Shown here: positions 20,198-31,323 of the stretch, one piece after another
Position numbering within the stretch: the stretch's first letter is position 1
Layout of the letters: each line of letters begins with the position of its first letter
DNA from: Agmasoma carcini (nom. nud.)
Taxonomy: Eukaryota > Microsporidia > Thelohaniidae
NCBI GenBank assembly: GCA_029232285.1
Contig: JAOXFI010000005.1
Location: forward strand, 230,349 to 294,348
Direction of reading: 5' to 3'
Length of the DNA stretch: 64,000 bases
Made by a program: the position numbers and the translations under genes
The notes under the pieces: model-generated
The model's input: only the letters and a program-made list of their open reading frames with translations
What the model was told of the DNA's origin: nothing
Database searches by the model: none

Positions 20198-20989
20198 ATG
20201 GTTTACTTTAAATTCAAGCAAATGCTTTTTGTATTCATAAGCCTTATAATGGCAAGAGTTCAGGACAACAATACATCTGAAATAGGTGGTTTAGTCTGTA
20301 CAAATAGATCATCAACAGCGGTGATAACAATACATCCACATCTATCTTCTGAAGTTATGAATGCCATAACTAGTATAGCAAGAAACCTAAACGAGAGTGT
20401 AGGTGATAATATTAAACCTATTGACGCAGCAATGTCATACTTGTCTAGGCCTATACAAGAACTCAATGACCAGCTCAAAAACTACAATGTTCAGCTAAAT
20501 CTTTCACTTAATGAAAGTAATATTTCCGAAATCGATTTGTCAAGCAGTACTGATCCTTCATGTGAATTATGGGACACACTTTCACAGGAAACCGCGAACC
20601 AACTTTCAAAGCTTAAGCATGAATTTTCAAACAATGTTGGTATTCATTTCTACTTACTTGGGTGTATTTTTGATACTCGTAAGTTTGAGCCTATTCGTAT
20701 TGAAGAGAAGGATAAATGTGGAAGAGTGATGGGTATCAAATGGCAGGGATCTAAAGATACAACTGAACTGATAAAATCAGCAATAATGGAATCTTTAACA
20801 GGTGCACCTGATGCTTATCAGAATGGTATTTTGAATGAAGATGTTGTGAGCAATCTTTGTGGCTTCGTTAATAATTGCATCGGAACAACAGCATCAACTA
20901 ATGGTATTGTAATTGAGAGTTCAAGATATTACAATTATTATAATAACAAAAACACTGATCTTAACGAGTCTTTCGATGGTTTAGTATAA
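20198..20989 (+). CDS. Secreted hypothetical protein, 263 aa
   Basis: A likely signal peptide: a short basic start (MVYFKFKQ) and a hydrophobic core MLFVFISLIM ending near an A-R-V-Q cleavage zone. An in-frame ATG at residue 9 is an alternative start. The mature part is helical with six cysteines (about 34, 121, 155, 174, 228 and 235) that could form disulphides, and it has no further membrane segment. I recognise no family. It stands alone between a dispersed repeat and the U2 gene. The A-run/T-run start signal seen elsewhere is weak. Secretion to the spore wall or host is inference. Confidence 0.65.
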   Translation: MVYFKFKQMLFVFISLIMARVQDNNTSEIGGLVCTNRSSTAVITIHPHLSSEVMNAITSIARNLNESVGDNIKPIDAAMSYLSRPIQELNDQLKNYNVQLNLSLNESNISEIDLSSSTDPSCELWDTLSQETANQLSKLKHEFSNNVGIHFYLLGCIFDTRKFEPIRIEEKDKCGRVMGIKWQGSKDTTELIKSAIMESLTGAPDAYQNGILNEDVVSNLCGFVNNCIGTTASTNGIVIESSRYYNYYNNKNTDLNESFDGLV

Positions 20990-21244
20990 ATAATTTATTC
21001 AATTTATTTTTTTGTATATTTTTGATATTTTTAAATTTATATAAAAATATGTTTTATATTGACCTATGAACTTAAGCTAATACAATTAATTGGTTATTTG
21101 TTTAGTTTAATATATTTAATATAATATTTTTATACTTGTAAGAATGATTATTATTAAGAGATGTGATAAATTAGTTGTTAGATTTATTTAAATATTTTTT
21201 ATTAAATATAAACAAACTTAATATTTAAACAAATAAAAAAAATT

Positions 21245-21360
21245 ACCCACCTCCTGAGGTCGGCTTTGATCAAGTGTAGTATCGGTTGTGCCAGTGTAAG
21301 AACTGGCATTCCTTCGGGAAAAGTAAATATTTGGAATACGCCAATGTGGCAATTTATCAT
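21245..21360 (+). ncRNA. U2 spliceosomal snRNA
   Basis: The invariant core GATCAAGTGTAGTATC is present at 21268-21283, including the branch-point-pairing GTAGTA. Upstream, ACCTC/GAGGT can form stem I. Downstream, GCCAGT-GTAAGA-ACTGGC forms stem-loop IIa and TTCC-TTCG-GGAA a UUCG-capped IIb hairpin. An Sm-like site AAATATTTGG and a terminal hairpin CGCCA-ATG-TGGC complete the order found in U2. Ends are approximate; the 3' stem-loops look shorter than in yeast or human. U2 selects the intron branch point. SmF at 49239 is consistent with a functioning Sm ring. Confidence 0.85.
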
Positions 21361-21564
21361 AATTTTTTTGTTTTAATATTAAGAATTTATTTATCAAGTG
21401 ACACGAGTAAAAATATTTGGAAAAAATAGCACAAAGAGTATCGATTTGAAACATTTTCTCATATTTTATACAATTGGAGAAAAGACGAACCACCAAGTAA
21501 AAAATCACAAAACAAAAATCAAAATAGAAGGTACGAAAATACAGAAATAATGACCATGCACTGT

Positions 21565-21900
21565 TCCTGCTTTGGTAAAAGATAATAGAAAAACTTGAAT
21601 TTATACCATTTTAGATTATGACAGTAAGGATATAAAGACACTACACTATATTGTAGCTTGACTTAATGCTATTACGCACACCAACCAGATTATATCTTTA
21701 GAAAGTGGCACTTGTCTCCCAATGAGTAAGGTGTGTCTGTATATATCGACCCCAAACCAGTTTCCCAGAATGAACAAGGTTATCCGCACGCCTACGGTCC
21801 TACTTTAACCCCTAACCTGTTATGATATAATTAGCCGTTGTTTCTACTCTGCCTACGTAAAGGTCTAGACTCTTTACAGAGCAACAAACATTTGCATTCT
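21565..21900 (+). repeat. Unidentified dispersed repeat, copy 2
   Basis: The best plus-strand copy. Blocks in order: TGCTTTGGTAAAA, TTAATGCTATTACGCACACC, ATCGACCCCAAACCAGTTTC, GAACAAGGTTATCCG, CCTAACCTGTTATGATATAA and TTAGCCGTTGTTTC. GC content is clearly above the local background. An open frame on the other strand is not shared with the other copies. Confidence 0.65.
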
Positions 21901-22849
21901 TTATATTCATCTTAGTCCTAACTAACTTACCCAACATTTTGTGACTTGGTAAATAACGATTTTTAAAATGATCTACCTTAAACCATAATAGAATATTCAA
22001 ATACGAGAATAGTATATATTATTATTGTATATTTAGAGATTTTTCTGGTTTTAATCCAATTAGCAATCAATTAAGATGTTTCCATTCTTCATTACTAAGA
22101 TTTTTCAAATTCTTTGCAGAACTTATTTTTTGTTAAAAAATTTTAACCATCCATCGTTTGCAAGCGCGTTATTTAATGGGCCTCTCAACGTGGATGATAA
22201 TTGTTATTTATGTAACAAACATTTGTATAAAAGTCTTTTGTTTATATATATGGAAATTATAGATATATTTGTCATTAATAGATAGTTAGTTATAATATAA
22301 AATTTGAAGTCACTCTCGATATCAACTCGTGTTGTATTAAGTCATCACAAATATTAAGTATAATTTATAGAACAGATAATGTATTTATTGAAATTTACAT
22401 TTCTTACTAAGGTATAGGGTTTCTCCATCTAATTGTAAATAATTCATACCTACGTGTAAATTTATTATTTGGGATTCAAATAGAGATTAACTAATATTAA
22501 ATTAAAATATATATTTACCGATTGATGTGTAAAATTTGTAATTGGATGGAGAACTCTTATAATATGTTTATTTTTTATTCACATCCTCAAACATAACCTT
22601 TACATTTTTATGAAGTTTTAAAAAATAGATATAGATGTTTTGTTTAATCTAAGTCTTCGATATATTAAAGTTATCGCACCAATTTTCTTTAACGTGAGTT
22701 CCACGGTTCACACCCATAACTAATATAAAATTTAATAAAAAATCAAGCATTTTCTAATGCTTAAGTATAATTTTTAACAAATGAAACTAGGTCGTACCAT
22801 ATTTTAAATATTTCGAATTTAAGTAATTTTTCTTAAAAACCACTATACC
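21901..22849. other. AT-rich spacer, no gene seen
   Basis: No coding frame with a start signal and no RNA gene recognised. Confidence 0.5.
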
Positions 22850-24400
22850 TGTTAATTCCCTTTAATATATGCTTAAATACACAAGATAGCATTTAAATCA
22901 AGGTTTGAGTGGATAAGGCATCACATTCCATTGTTTCGTTTTAATAAAATTTTGGCTCAAGTCTGTTATAGAGTATTTTTGAAAAATATACAATATTATA
23001 ATAAATATGAATAAAATTTTTGAACTATAATTAACGAAAGATTTATTGTTATGCTGGAGTTGGTTTTTACTTTAAGTGAAATCTTAAATTATCCAATGAG
23101 TGAAGATTTTTTCACCTTTAAATGATATACACTCATACCATAATTGTTCTTTACAGAAGAAGAACATACTTAATTCAGCCTTACACCTTCAACAAAAGTA
23201 TTATTATCTGGCTGGTAAAGGTTAAATTTAAATTCATCAGAAAATATTATGATTTTGGTTTTTTTCGTTTGAACACCCCAAAAATCTATAACAAAACATT
23301 CTTACTTAATAATGGTTAAATTTTTGGAGTAAACCACAGATATTATTGAGTTGCTGTTAGTATAATAATATAAATGAAGGATTAAATCGATTTTTACAAG
23401 GTTATGATAGATTTACCTAATCCGATCCTAGTAATTTGGTTTTCCTATAGGCCTTTATATTACCCTTCGATTCAAAATAATATTTTTGAATTTACATTTG
23501 ATATTATGGTATGACGACTTACTTTCAGTGTACAGTTACCTACCGCTCGTCATACAGAATTCTTTAGCAACTCAATAAAGAAAAAAACATTTTTATTTAT
23601 TTAAACCGAAATATAGGTGTTAGTCACCAGGAAATACACATTCATCACTCCAAATAATTGAGCCGATAGAACAAATGTTGTAAATAATTGGCAAAAGAGT
23701 ATTTGCACTTCGATCCAGAAATATTTTAAAAATCTTCTGGAAACATCACATATACCAAATACCCACCTGACAAACTATACTTTCTCCACTAAGCATATAA
23801 ACGATCTTCAAAATACTTCACAACCTATTTTTTATAAATTGATAATTCTCTTATAACCTGAATCTGTGGAACATCATTAAACCACCTGTAGCATACAAGA
23901 ATAATTTTCTTTAGTTCAACATTAAATTCATCAAAGAAACAATTCGCCTTATTAAAATGTATTTTTAAAAGCTGGACATTTAGCAAAATAATTAATAAAT
24001 GCTACTTTATCCACATTTTTCTTATAAGCAAATTCTTTCAGAATGTTATTACATTTCGAACAGTATAGAAAACTTCTTAGGATACCTTATTCTCTTAATT
24101 AGCTCTGTCGTAGAATTTAAAATAGGAAATAACTTAGTATCATACTTGAATATCATTTTTATCTTTGATCCAAATAATCAATTCAACAATTTCACTTATA
24201 ACATTAGAAATTAAATTTCGATGCGAACGAAAATCTTTAAATACAAAATCTTGTAACGTTTGGTGCAAATTTAGTGTTAAAAACATAATTGAACTAAATT
24301 CATGTAATTTTTTTTTCAAATAAAACCCAATTCTTACGGAAAAAATATATTGGTTTTTTTTACAAGATATACTCATGCATATCCAAATATTCTCGTATTT
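22850..24400 (-). pseudogene. Strongly decayed Tc1-like transposase relic
   Basis: The stretch at about 23205-23255 (ATTATCTGGCTGGTAAAGGT and the ATTCATCAGAAAATATTATG that follows) matches the same part of Tc1 copies A and B. Stops and frameshifts are everywhere and no ends were found, so the limits given are only a guess. Confidence 0.4.
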
Positions 24401-24901
24401 ATACGATGTAACACATTTATTACAAATATAAAACGTTTTAGTAGAATTAAATCTATTAAAACATGATTAACTCACGTTTATCAGTTTTGAGTATATTCCT
24501 CTCAAATTCAATCATTGTAGGTAATTTTTAAAAAAAATAAAAAGTCTATTTTTCAACGTTAATTCTTAATTTTTAATACAAATAAATCTATATAGATGTA
24601 TATAGAATATAAAAATCATTGAAATGGATTTATTTTATTCTTGTTATGAACTAATCACAAAAATAGTATATTTTGGGCGCTATTTTTATTCAAGACATTG
24701 TATTATGTTTTCAAATTTGAATATTAGTCCCTCATCATTTTTGAAATTAACTGTTTAAATTACAGAAAATGGTATTTTTGATAAATATTTGGTTTTTTCG
24801 CTAAAATATAATCATGTGTTTTTTTGTTTTATTTCACTTTTTTGACAATTTTGATAAATTTTTTATTTAAAACCCAATAAAAATACAAAACAAATACCCT
24901 A

Positions 24902-26007
24902 ATGGGTAAACGTGTTTCTGAATTCGACAAAGGTCGAATTTCTAGCTTTTTCTATGGGGCTTTCAATACGCGAAATCAATGTAAAAACTGACTTAAAAAA
25001 TCCACAATACAAGAATGATAAAGAGGATAAAAAAAGGGTGGTAGAGGCAGGAAGAAATTAATTGATATCAGCAATATTAAATTAATTAAAAAAGGTTCAT
25101 AAAAACTTCTACGCTAAATGCCGTAATAAAAAAATAATTGAAGATGAATCGAACGTATATATCTGTGATAAAAGTATGCACCCTTTTCTAAAGAAAAATC
25201 ACTTTAGATGTGTTTATCCTTCTTCTAAGCCAAAATTATAAAATTTGCAAAAATTCACGGATTAAAATTGCATAAACGTGGTGTTATTTTTCAGATGAAA
25301 CTTTTTTAATATTTATAATGGCTCTAAGAGGCAAAAAATGTGGGTTGAAGAACGAAAATCGACGCCTATAAATGAAATTGTTAAATTTGGTAAGAAGAAA
25401 ATATTTGTTTGGGTTGTATGAGTAAAAATGGTATTGGGGATTTAAAGTTTTTGGATGAAACCTTAAATGCACTATATATACTCAAATTTTAAGCAATAAT
25501 TTAAATGAGAGTGCACTAAAATTCTAATTTTAACAAGACAATGATCTAAAGCATAAAAGTAAAATAGCAGCAGAATTTTTAAATATATGATCATTGAGAT
25601 GTTAGAATGGCACTACAGAGCCTAGATCTTATCCCTATAGAACATCTATGTGCTTATTTAAAACAGAAACTAAGAAATGTTGTTTTTGAAAACGAGGCGT
25701 GTTTAATATCAAAAATTAGAAAATATAATCTGAATCGGAACCTTTTATTATAGAACACTAGTAGATTTTATTTCTGACGGAATTAAAAAATTTATCGTAG
25801 CAAAAGGTGGTCATACACCATATTAAACAAAGGTGTCGTGTTTTTTATTGGGTTTTAATCAATTTTTTTTCAAAATTATTAAAAGAGTTTATATAAAATG
25901 AGCGATTTTTAAAATAAATTAGATATACTATAAAATTCATGTTTTTTAAAAAAAATTACACTTTTTATATAATCTTTTTGGGATGTCCGTTTATTTTTGG
26001 AGTACTG
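24902..26007 (+). pseudogene. Tc1-like transposase relic, CAGTACTCC family
   Basis: Frame fragments follow Tc1 order. First comes a helix-turn-helix part beginning MGKRVSEFDKGRIS, with LSIREI in another frame. A central VKFGKKKIFVWVV matches the T-V-K-F-G-G-G-S-x-M-V-W-G block. QDND-x-KHKSKIAAEFL is the second catalytic aspartate region. The element ends with GGAGTACTG at 26007, followed by TA. The last 125 bp match the ends at 41152 and 63914. Many stops and frameshifts make it inactive. No matching left end was found upstream. Confidence 0.75.
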
Positions 26008-26479
26008 TATGTAATTCACTATTCATCTGTAAGGGCATCCTTCTTAAATATATTTTGAAATATTGTTACATCATTTCTGCGACAATAACTTTTCAAATCA
26101 ATAGAATATAATAATTATTATAACAGTTATATTTATTAAATTAATTTTGTGAATCTTTGAAAACAAATATTTTAGAGGTATCCAATTTTTATCAGTATAT
26201 ATTTTTAGATAGAATTTAGACAAATATTACAACTTCCAGTTATGTGAAGAGCAATACTCTCACATATCAAATCTACTGAGAAATAGGTAATCCAATATCC
26301 TAATTGAACAAAATATAAATTCAATGATTGAATCACGTCATTATAACTAAAATAATATTTAATAATCAAAAAAATTGAAGGTCATAATGATTTGGTCACA
26401 ACCTTGAGTTTTTTAAAATATTGTAATATAAAATATTTTTATTGTAAATTTAAACTAAAATTTGATTAACCACTTTATT
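26008..26479. other. AT-rich spacer downstream of AspRS
   Basis: No gene or recognised repeat. Confidence 0.5.
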
Positions 26480-27856
26480 TTATGGTTCAATACGCTCAGG
26501 CGTACGAGGGAATAGATTGAAATATCTTATATCACTAAATCCAAAGTAAGATTTTACCAACCTTTCAAGACCAATACCACATCCTCCATGGGGTGGTACA
26601 CCATACTTAAATGGCTCAAGGTAAGATGAAAGACATTCTGGATCAATATCCTTGCTCTTGATTGCTTTAACTAGATCATCATAGTTGTTAACCCTTTGTG
26701 CACCAGAAAGAATTTCTTCACCTCTCAAAATAAAATCATATGAGCGTGTTTGACCTGTTTCCCTATCAACATAAGTGTAGAATGGTCTTGCGCTGACAGG
26801 ATAATCCTTTACTACAAAGAAATCAACACCTTCCTTGGTTTTAATGATATCACCTAACATTTTCTCTTGACTACGACTGAAATCTTCTTCATACGTTAAT
26901 TTCTCTCCAGCCTCATTAAGTAGATCAATAGCCTCAGAATGTTTGATAACGATAGGCTTTTTATTGTACTTAAGATCCTCAAAATTTTTGAATTTTCTAA
27001 TTATTTCAATTTCCTTAGAATACTCTTCACTTAGAAGATCAAAAATTGAAACAAAAACTGAATATATGAATTCAATCACTTGATCATAGTTTTCAGTGAT
27101 TTCCATTTCCAAATCAAGACCAGTAAATTCACTTAAGTAACGATTGCTGTTTTGTTCTTCAGCCCTATAGACATGTCCTATTTCATATACTCTTTTAAAA
27201 CCACCAATTATGGCCATTTGCTTATATAATTGTGGACTTTGAGCCATAAAGGCTTCTTTTCCATAATAGTCAACTTTAAACAAGTTAGCACCCCCTTCAG
27301 AACCAGATTTAATCAATTTAGAAGATTTAATTTCCATAAAACCTTTTGATCTTAAAAAAGTTCTAAATTGATACATAATTCCATCAATTACCCTAAATAT
27401 TGCCTGAGTATGTTCACATCTGAAGTCAAGTGTCCTAAAGTCAAGTTTTGTAGAAAGATCAACAGAATTTGTTTCTTTAGGGGCATCTAATGATGTTGAT
27501 GCAACTTTTAGTGTAAAAGGGAGTTGTAATGTTGCAGGTCCTATATTCTTCAACTCATTTAGATCAATTTCAAAATCTGAAATTGAGCATGCAACAACCT
27601 TTGCGGTTTTGACTACACCTGTGACTTCAACAAAACTTTCAACAAGAGCGTCGATCTTATGGCTTGTGATGCATTGGATTGTTTCATATCCACTTCTTAT
27701 AGAAAGAAAGCTGAATTTTTTGCCTTCTTTGTAGGTTCTAAGAAACCCACGCAATGTTACAATGTCTCCTTCTTTTATTGCACCAGTTTTAAAATCCTCG
27801 ATTGTTGATAACTTATCACCTAATGCTTGATACATATTAGTTAGATCAACAGACAT
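26480..27856 (-). CDS. DPS1: Cytoplasmic aspartyl-tRNA synthetase
   Basis: 458 aa, the class IIb synthetase layout. An N-terminal OB-fold anticodon-binding domain (about 25-110, GDIVTLRGFLRTYKEGKKFS) is followed by a catalytic domain. FMEIKSSKLIKSGSEGGANL and FMAQSPQLYKQM bind the amino acid and ATP. Motif 2 is GHVYRAEEQNSNRYLSEFTG, and motif 3 is GIGLERL at about 427-433. It charges tRNA-Asp. The yeast N-terminal basic extension is missing, as expected in a reduced genome. GTAAAAAAATTTACCC precedes the ATG. It is divergent from the hypothetical at 28153, 296 bp away. Confidence 0.93.
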   Translation of the reverse strand: MSVDLTNMYQALGDKLSTIEDFKTGAIKEGDIVTLRGFLRTYKEGKKFSFLSIRSGYETIQCITSHKIDALVESFVEVTGVVKTAKVVACSISDFEIDLNELKNIGPATLQLPFTLKVASTSLDAPKETNSVDLSTKLDFRTLDFRCEHTQAIFRVIDGIMYQFRTFLRSKGFMEIKSSKLIKSGSEGGANLFKVDYYGKEAFMAQSPQLYKQMAIIGGFKRVYEIGHVYRAEEQNSNRYLSEFTGLDLEMEITENYDQVIEFIYSVFVSIFDLLSEEYSKEIEIIRKFKNFEDLKYNKKPIVIKHSEAIDLLNEAGEKLTYEEDFSRSQEKMLGDIIKTKEGVDFFVVKDYPVSARPFYTYVDRETGQTRSYDFILRGEEILSGAQRVNNYDDLVKAIKSKDIDPECLSSYLEPFKYGVPPHGGCGIGLERLVKSYFGFSDIRYFNLFPRTPERIEP

Positions 27857-28152
27857 GGGTAAATTTTTTTACTAAGATAAAATTAATTAACTTGTAAAAG
27901 GAACTTGAGGTAACCTATTTATTTTAGCGCAAATAACTTATGATATGAACAATATTTACTATTATTTTACATTTTCAATTATAAATATTTCAAATATAAA
28001 TTTTGATCATTTTATTAGAAAAATAATATTGTTTGATTTATTTATATGAGATTGTTCACTTAAAATACACTATTTATATTCTCATGATATTTTTTTATTA
28101 AATATATTAAGAATGTTTTTTTTAATTTTTAAAAAATTCTCGTAGACTAGCC

Positions 28153-29604
28153 ATGGACGAAATAATTTCTAAAATTCTTAAAGAACGTCATAAGTATCCA
28201 AAATATGTTCTTAAACTTGCAGGTATTGATAAAGAATGTATGAAATGTCAATATGATTTAGCCATGTCTGATAGCAAACCCGATTTAGATCAAATGAAAA
28301 AATTAAAGGGAAATGAGGCATATCCTTCCTTAAAGATAAATGAATATAAAATTACTTTGTATAATTTAGGATTTATAACAATTGATGATGTAAATCGCCA
28401 TCGATTAGTCAAAACACCACCAAAAGTTGATCAATTTGATTTAATTTCTACTTTCTATGATTTTTACGATTGTATTGATCTTACTACTAGCAAAATGTCT
28501 GTAAATAAGTTCAATCTTAATACATTTTATGATTTTTACGTAAATTATAATTTATTTTCTGATAAAACAACTGAAAAATATTTAATAAAATTAATTGATG
28601 ATCCAATGGCTTATGAAAAGCATGATAAGATGAAATTTGTAAATATTCTTATTTTTGCATACATAGCAACGAATGATAGCAGACTTAAATCTAAGTTAAA
28701 GAGAGTTAAGTTTCTATTTAAATGCTTCGGATACTTCGAATTTAGCTTTCAAAATGATCTTTTCATGGATCAGTTCGTGCTTAGCTTTCATGATGCTGAT
28801 GTATCATATTATTCAGCTTATAAGCTACACCAATTTTATAGTACGTATAGAACTAATGCAGATATTGTAAAAGAAGTGAATAGAAAAGCTTTAGAAGCCA
28901 TAAAAAATTATTCAAGTATAAAAACCCAAAAACCTGATTTTTCATATATTTTGGACTATTTGGCTGTGGTATATGCTGGTACAGCTGTTTATTATAAAAC
29001 TTTAGAACCTAAAATGATAGTTGATCTTGTATATTCTATTCATTCTAATCTAAAGGTGTGCTCTAAGCAGCTTTTAAAGGTTTTATTTGATAATTGTGAT
29101 TCTTATGATTTAAAGGTTTATATTTCAGAGAAAATGGATGTAGAAACATATTTATTTTATAGATATACGAGCTTGAATGAGTTTATAGACTATATGAAGG
29201 ATAATAAAGACAGTTTTAACAGTATAAAAACAACTCTAACAAAAATGATCAGCCTTTTTAACTTTTACCTACAGTGGGAAAATAAGAAAAAAACAATAGA
29301 AAAAGTTAGCAAAGATTTTTTATTGATATTTTTGGATATATTTGAAGTTCTTAAACCAGAATTTGTAACACAATTATTGCAATTTTATATAAACACAGTT
29401 AATTTGGTGATTGATTATGTTGATGAGATTGATAAGTGTTATTGGGATAAAATTTCAAATATTATTTTATCAGTTAAAAGAGTAAATGCGGGTATTAGCG
29501 GTAAGAAGAAGACAAGGCTACAGATCAATGGTGTTGAAGAATTATGTAAGAAATTAAACTTAAGGGATGATTGTAAGCTTAAAAAGATAGGGTATGTTTT
29601 ATAA
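28153..29604 (+). CDS. Hypothetical helical protein, 483 aa
   Basis: No family recognised. The sequence is almost all helical, rich in Lys, Asp, Tyr and Phe, with no membrane segment or catalytic motif. Repeating amphipathic helices (for example KLKRVKFLFKCFGYFEFSF and DLVYSIHSNLKVCSKQLLKV) suggest an alpha-solenoid, such as a HEAT or nucleolar scaffold protein; this is inference. The C-terminus is basic. The ATG follows AAAAAATTCTCGTAGACTAGCC at a slightly greater distance than in most genes here. The frame is intact and long for this AT-rich sequence, so it is certainly a real gene. Confidence 0.75.
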   Translation: MDEIISKILKERHKYPKYVLKLAGIDKECMKCQYDLAMSDSKPDLDQMKKLKGNEAYPSLKINEYKITLYNLGFITIDDVNRHRLVKTPPKVDQFDLISTFYDFYDCIDLTTSKMSVNKFNLNTFYDFYVNYNLFSDKTTEKYLIKLIDDPMAYEKHDKMKFVNILIFAYIATNDSRLKSKLKRVKFLFKCFGYFEFSFQNDLFMDQFVLSFHDADVSYYSAYKLHQFYSTYRTNADIVKEVNRKALEAIKNYSSIKTQKPDFSYILDYLAVVYAGTAVYYKTLEPKMIVDLVYSIHSNLKVCSKQLLKVLFDNCDSYDLKVYISEKMDVETYLFYRYTSLNEFIDYMKDNKDSFNSIKTTLTKMISLFNFYLQWENKKKTIEKVSKDFLLIFLDIFEVLKPEFVTQLLQFYINTVNLVIDYVDEIDKCYWDKISNIILSVKRVNAGISGKKKTRLQINGVEELCKKLNLRDDCKLKKIGYVL

Positions 29605-30064
29605 AGTATCAATTTTTTAATCTTTTATGTTAATATTGATTTAGAAATGTTGTAATATAATAAAAATTACTTATTTGATTCTTTTTATATATAAAAGAAA
29701 GGTATTTAAAATTAAAATTTTTATTTAAGTTTTTTTGTTATTCATTTATAAAATTTAACTAGTATAAAATACAAAAATCAAAAATATAAATTTGTTTTAT
29801 TTTCTTGCTATAAATTGGTCAAAAAATATTATTTTTTAGTAAGGCAGTATAATTCAAAGATTATGAGTGGCTGAATTTTTGCTTCATGTGTATAAACTAT
29901 AAGGTTTATTTATCTAATATGCTTGATCAGACAAAAATAGCATCGATTGGAATCCTTCAAATTAATTTTCAAAGAATTTTAAGTATTAATTAACTTATAA
30001 AAGGAGAAAAGTTAAATTATTAAGTAAGAATTCTTAAAATCAAACAACAATAATAAAAAGGAAT
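29605..30064. other. AT-rich spacer with one short shared repeat
   Basis: No gene. Around 29927-29965 (CAGACAAAAATAGCATCGAT then TGGAAT) the sequence resembles 14991-15036 in inverted orientation. Confidence 0.5.
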
Positions 30065-30345
30065 ATAAAAGGTAGTACAAAACTTGTTATCATACCATCT
30101 TATATAATAACAGTAATACTATATTGTAACTAGGTTTAGTGCTATTGCGTATATCCTATCTTATATCTTTGAAATATTGGTCTTTTTCTGTCAATAAAGA
30201 TGGGGTGTTATTATATCGATCGAAAACCAGTTCCAACATGAACAATGTTGTATCACACGGCCCTGATCTGTTATAGCTAAGTTAACTGTTATTACGATAA
30301 GTTCTAGTTTCTTTGTAGAGTAATGCTATGAATATCACTTTCTAA
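30065..30345 (+). repeat. Unidentified dispersed repeat, copy 3
   Basis: Same block order as the copy at 21565: TTTAGTGCTATTGCGTATA, ATCGATCGAAAACCAGTTCC, ACATGAACAATGTTG, TCTGTTATAGCTAAGTTAAC. It is more diverged and ends about 120 bp before the first tRNA-Arg. Confidence 0.6.
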
Positions 30346-30465
30346 TAATATTATGACATATAACTATTGATAATTGGTGCTATTTGATTTATATTATCTA
30401 AAAAATTATCAGATCACAGATTAAAAGAATGTAAATTGACTTATATGTATAATTTAGTTGTAAAT

Positions 30466-30537
30466 GCTTAAGTAGCGCAATGGTAGCGCACCTGCCTTCT
30501 AAGCAGGGGGTTGCGGGTTCGAGTCCCGTCTTGGGTG
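30466..30537 (+). tRNA. tRNA-Arg (anticodon UCU), copy 1
   Basis: The anticodon stem CCTGC/GCAGG encloses CTTCTAA, giving TCT. The T arm is GCGGGTTCGAGTCCCGT and the D arm GTAGCGCAATGGTAGCGC. The acceptor starts GCTTAAG and pairs with CTTGGGT through several G-U pairs. It differs from copy 2 only at acceptor position 3 (T for C). Confidence 0.93.
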
Positions 30538-30632
30538 TTTAATTTTTATAATTTTAAGATTGATAAATTTTTGCTAATGTTAGATTTTTCTTTATAAACT
30601 TTTAATTCTAAACTTCGTTTCTAATTTCTTAT

Positions 30633-30704
30633 GCCTAAGTAGCGCAATGGTAGCGCACCTGCCTTCTAAGCAGGGGGTTGCGGGTTCGAGTCCCGTCTTG
30701 GGTG
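30633..30704 (+). tRNA. tRNA-Arg (anticodon UCU), copy 2
   Basis: Identical to copy 1 except for C at acceptor position 3 (GCCTAAG), which gives one more Watson-Crick pair. Spacing between the copies is 95 bp and the spacers are not alike, so only the tRNA itself stayed conserved after duplication. Confidence 0.95.
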
Positions 30705-31323
30705 TTTAATATTTTTTAAAATTTACTTTGTTTACTTTTTTTATATATGAATTTGTTTATTGTTATTATTATACATGAAAGAACCTTTTTCAAGGTACGA
30801 TACATATAAAATATGTTTCTATGGTTTATTGAACAGTTTTTTCTTTTCCTGTTAAACTATGTTATAAGGGTAATTTTTATTATTTATAGTTTTATTTTGA
30901 TTAAAAATGTTTATGATATTTATTAATCAGAGTACACCTTTTTAGTTATTAGGTTAGATTTTATATAAATATGATTCAATATTATAGAGATAAGATTAAA
31001 GGTGATGTAACAATGGAATTTAATTCTAACAATAATTCTGTGATTTCTTGAAAGTATGTTTGTTTATATTGTTCTATTCTTTAACTATTTATGTATTAAC
31101 AAATTAATACAATATTTGTATTTGTTGTATTTATAAATATTTTGTTTGTTTATACAAACAATCTTTTAATATTTTTGATTTCTTTTAATAAATAAAGAAA
31201 TAGCTAATAAGGTTGATTTAACTGTTATTACTATTTCAGATATACAATTACTTAGCGAAAAATGAAATTCAAGAGCTGGAGAGAATAGTATGACTAGAAT
31301 CACAAATAAATATAAATTAGAAT
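30705..31323. other. AT-rich spacer, no gene seen
   Basis: No supported gene. Short frames are not preceded by a start signal. Confidence 0.5.

Noticed and set aside
21218..21508. Minus-strand ORF of 96 codons
   Set aside because: It runs antisense through the U2 snRNA, starts at no plausible signal, and has no recognisable domain.
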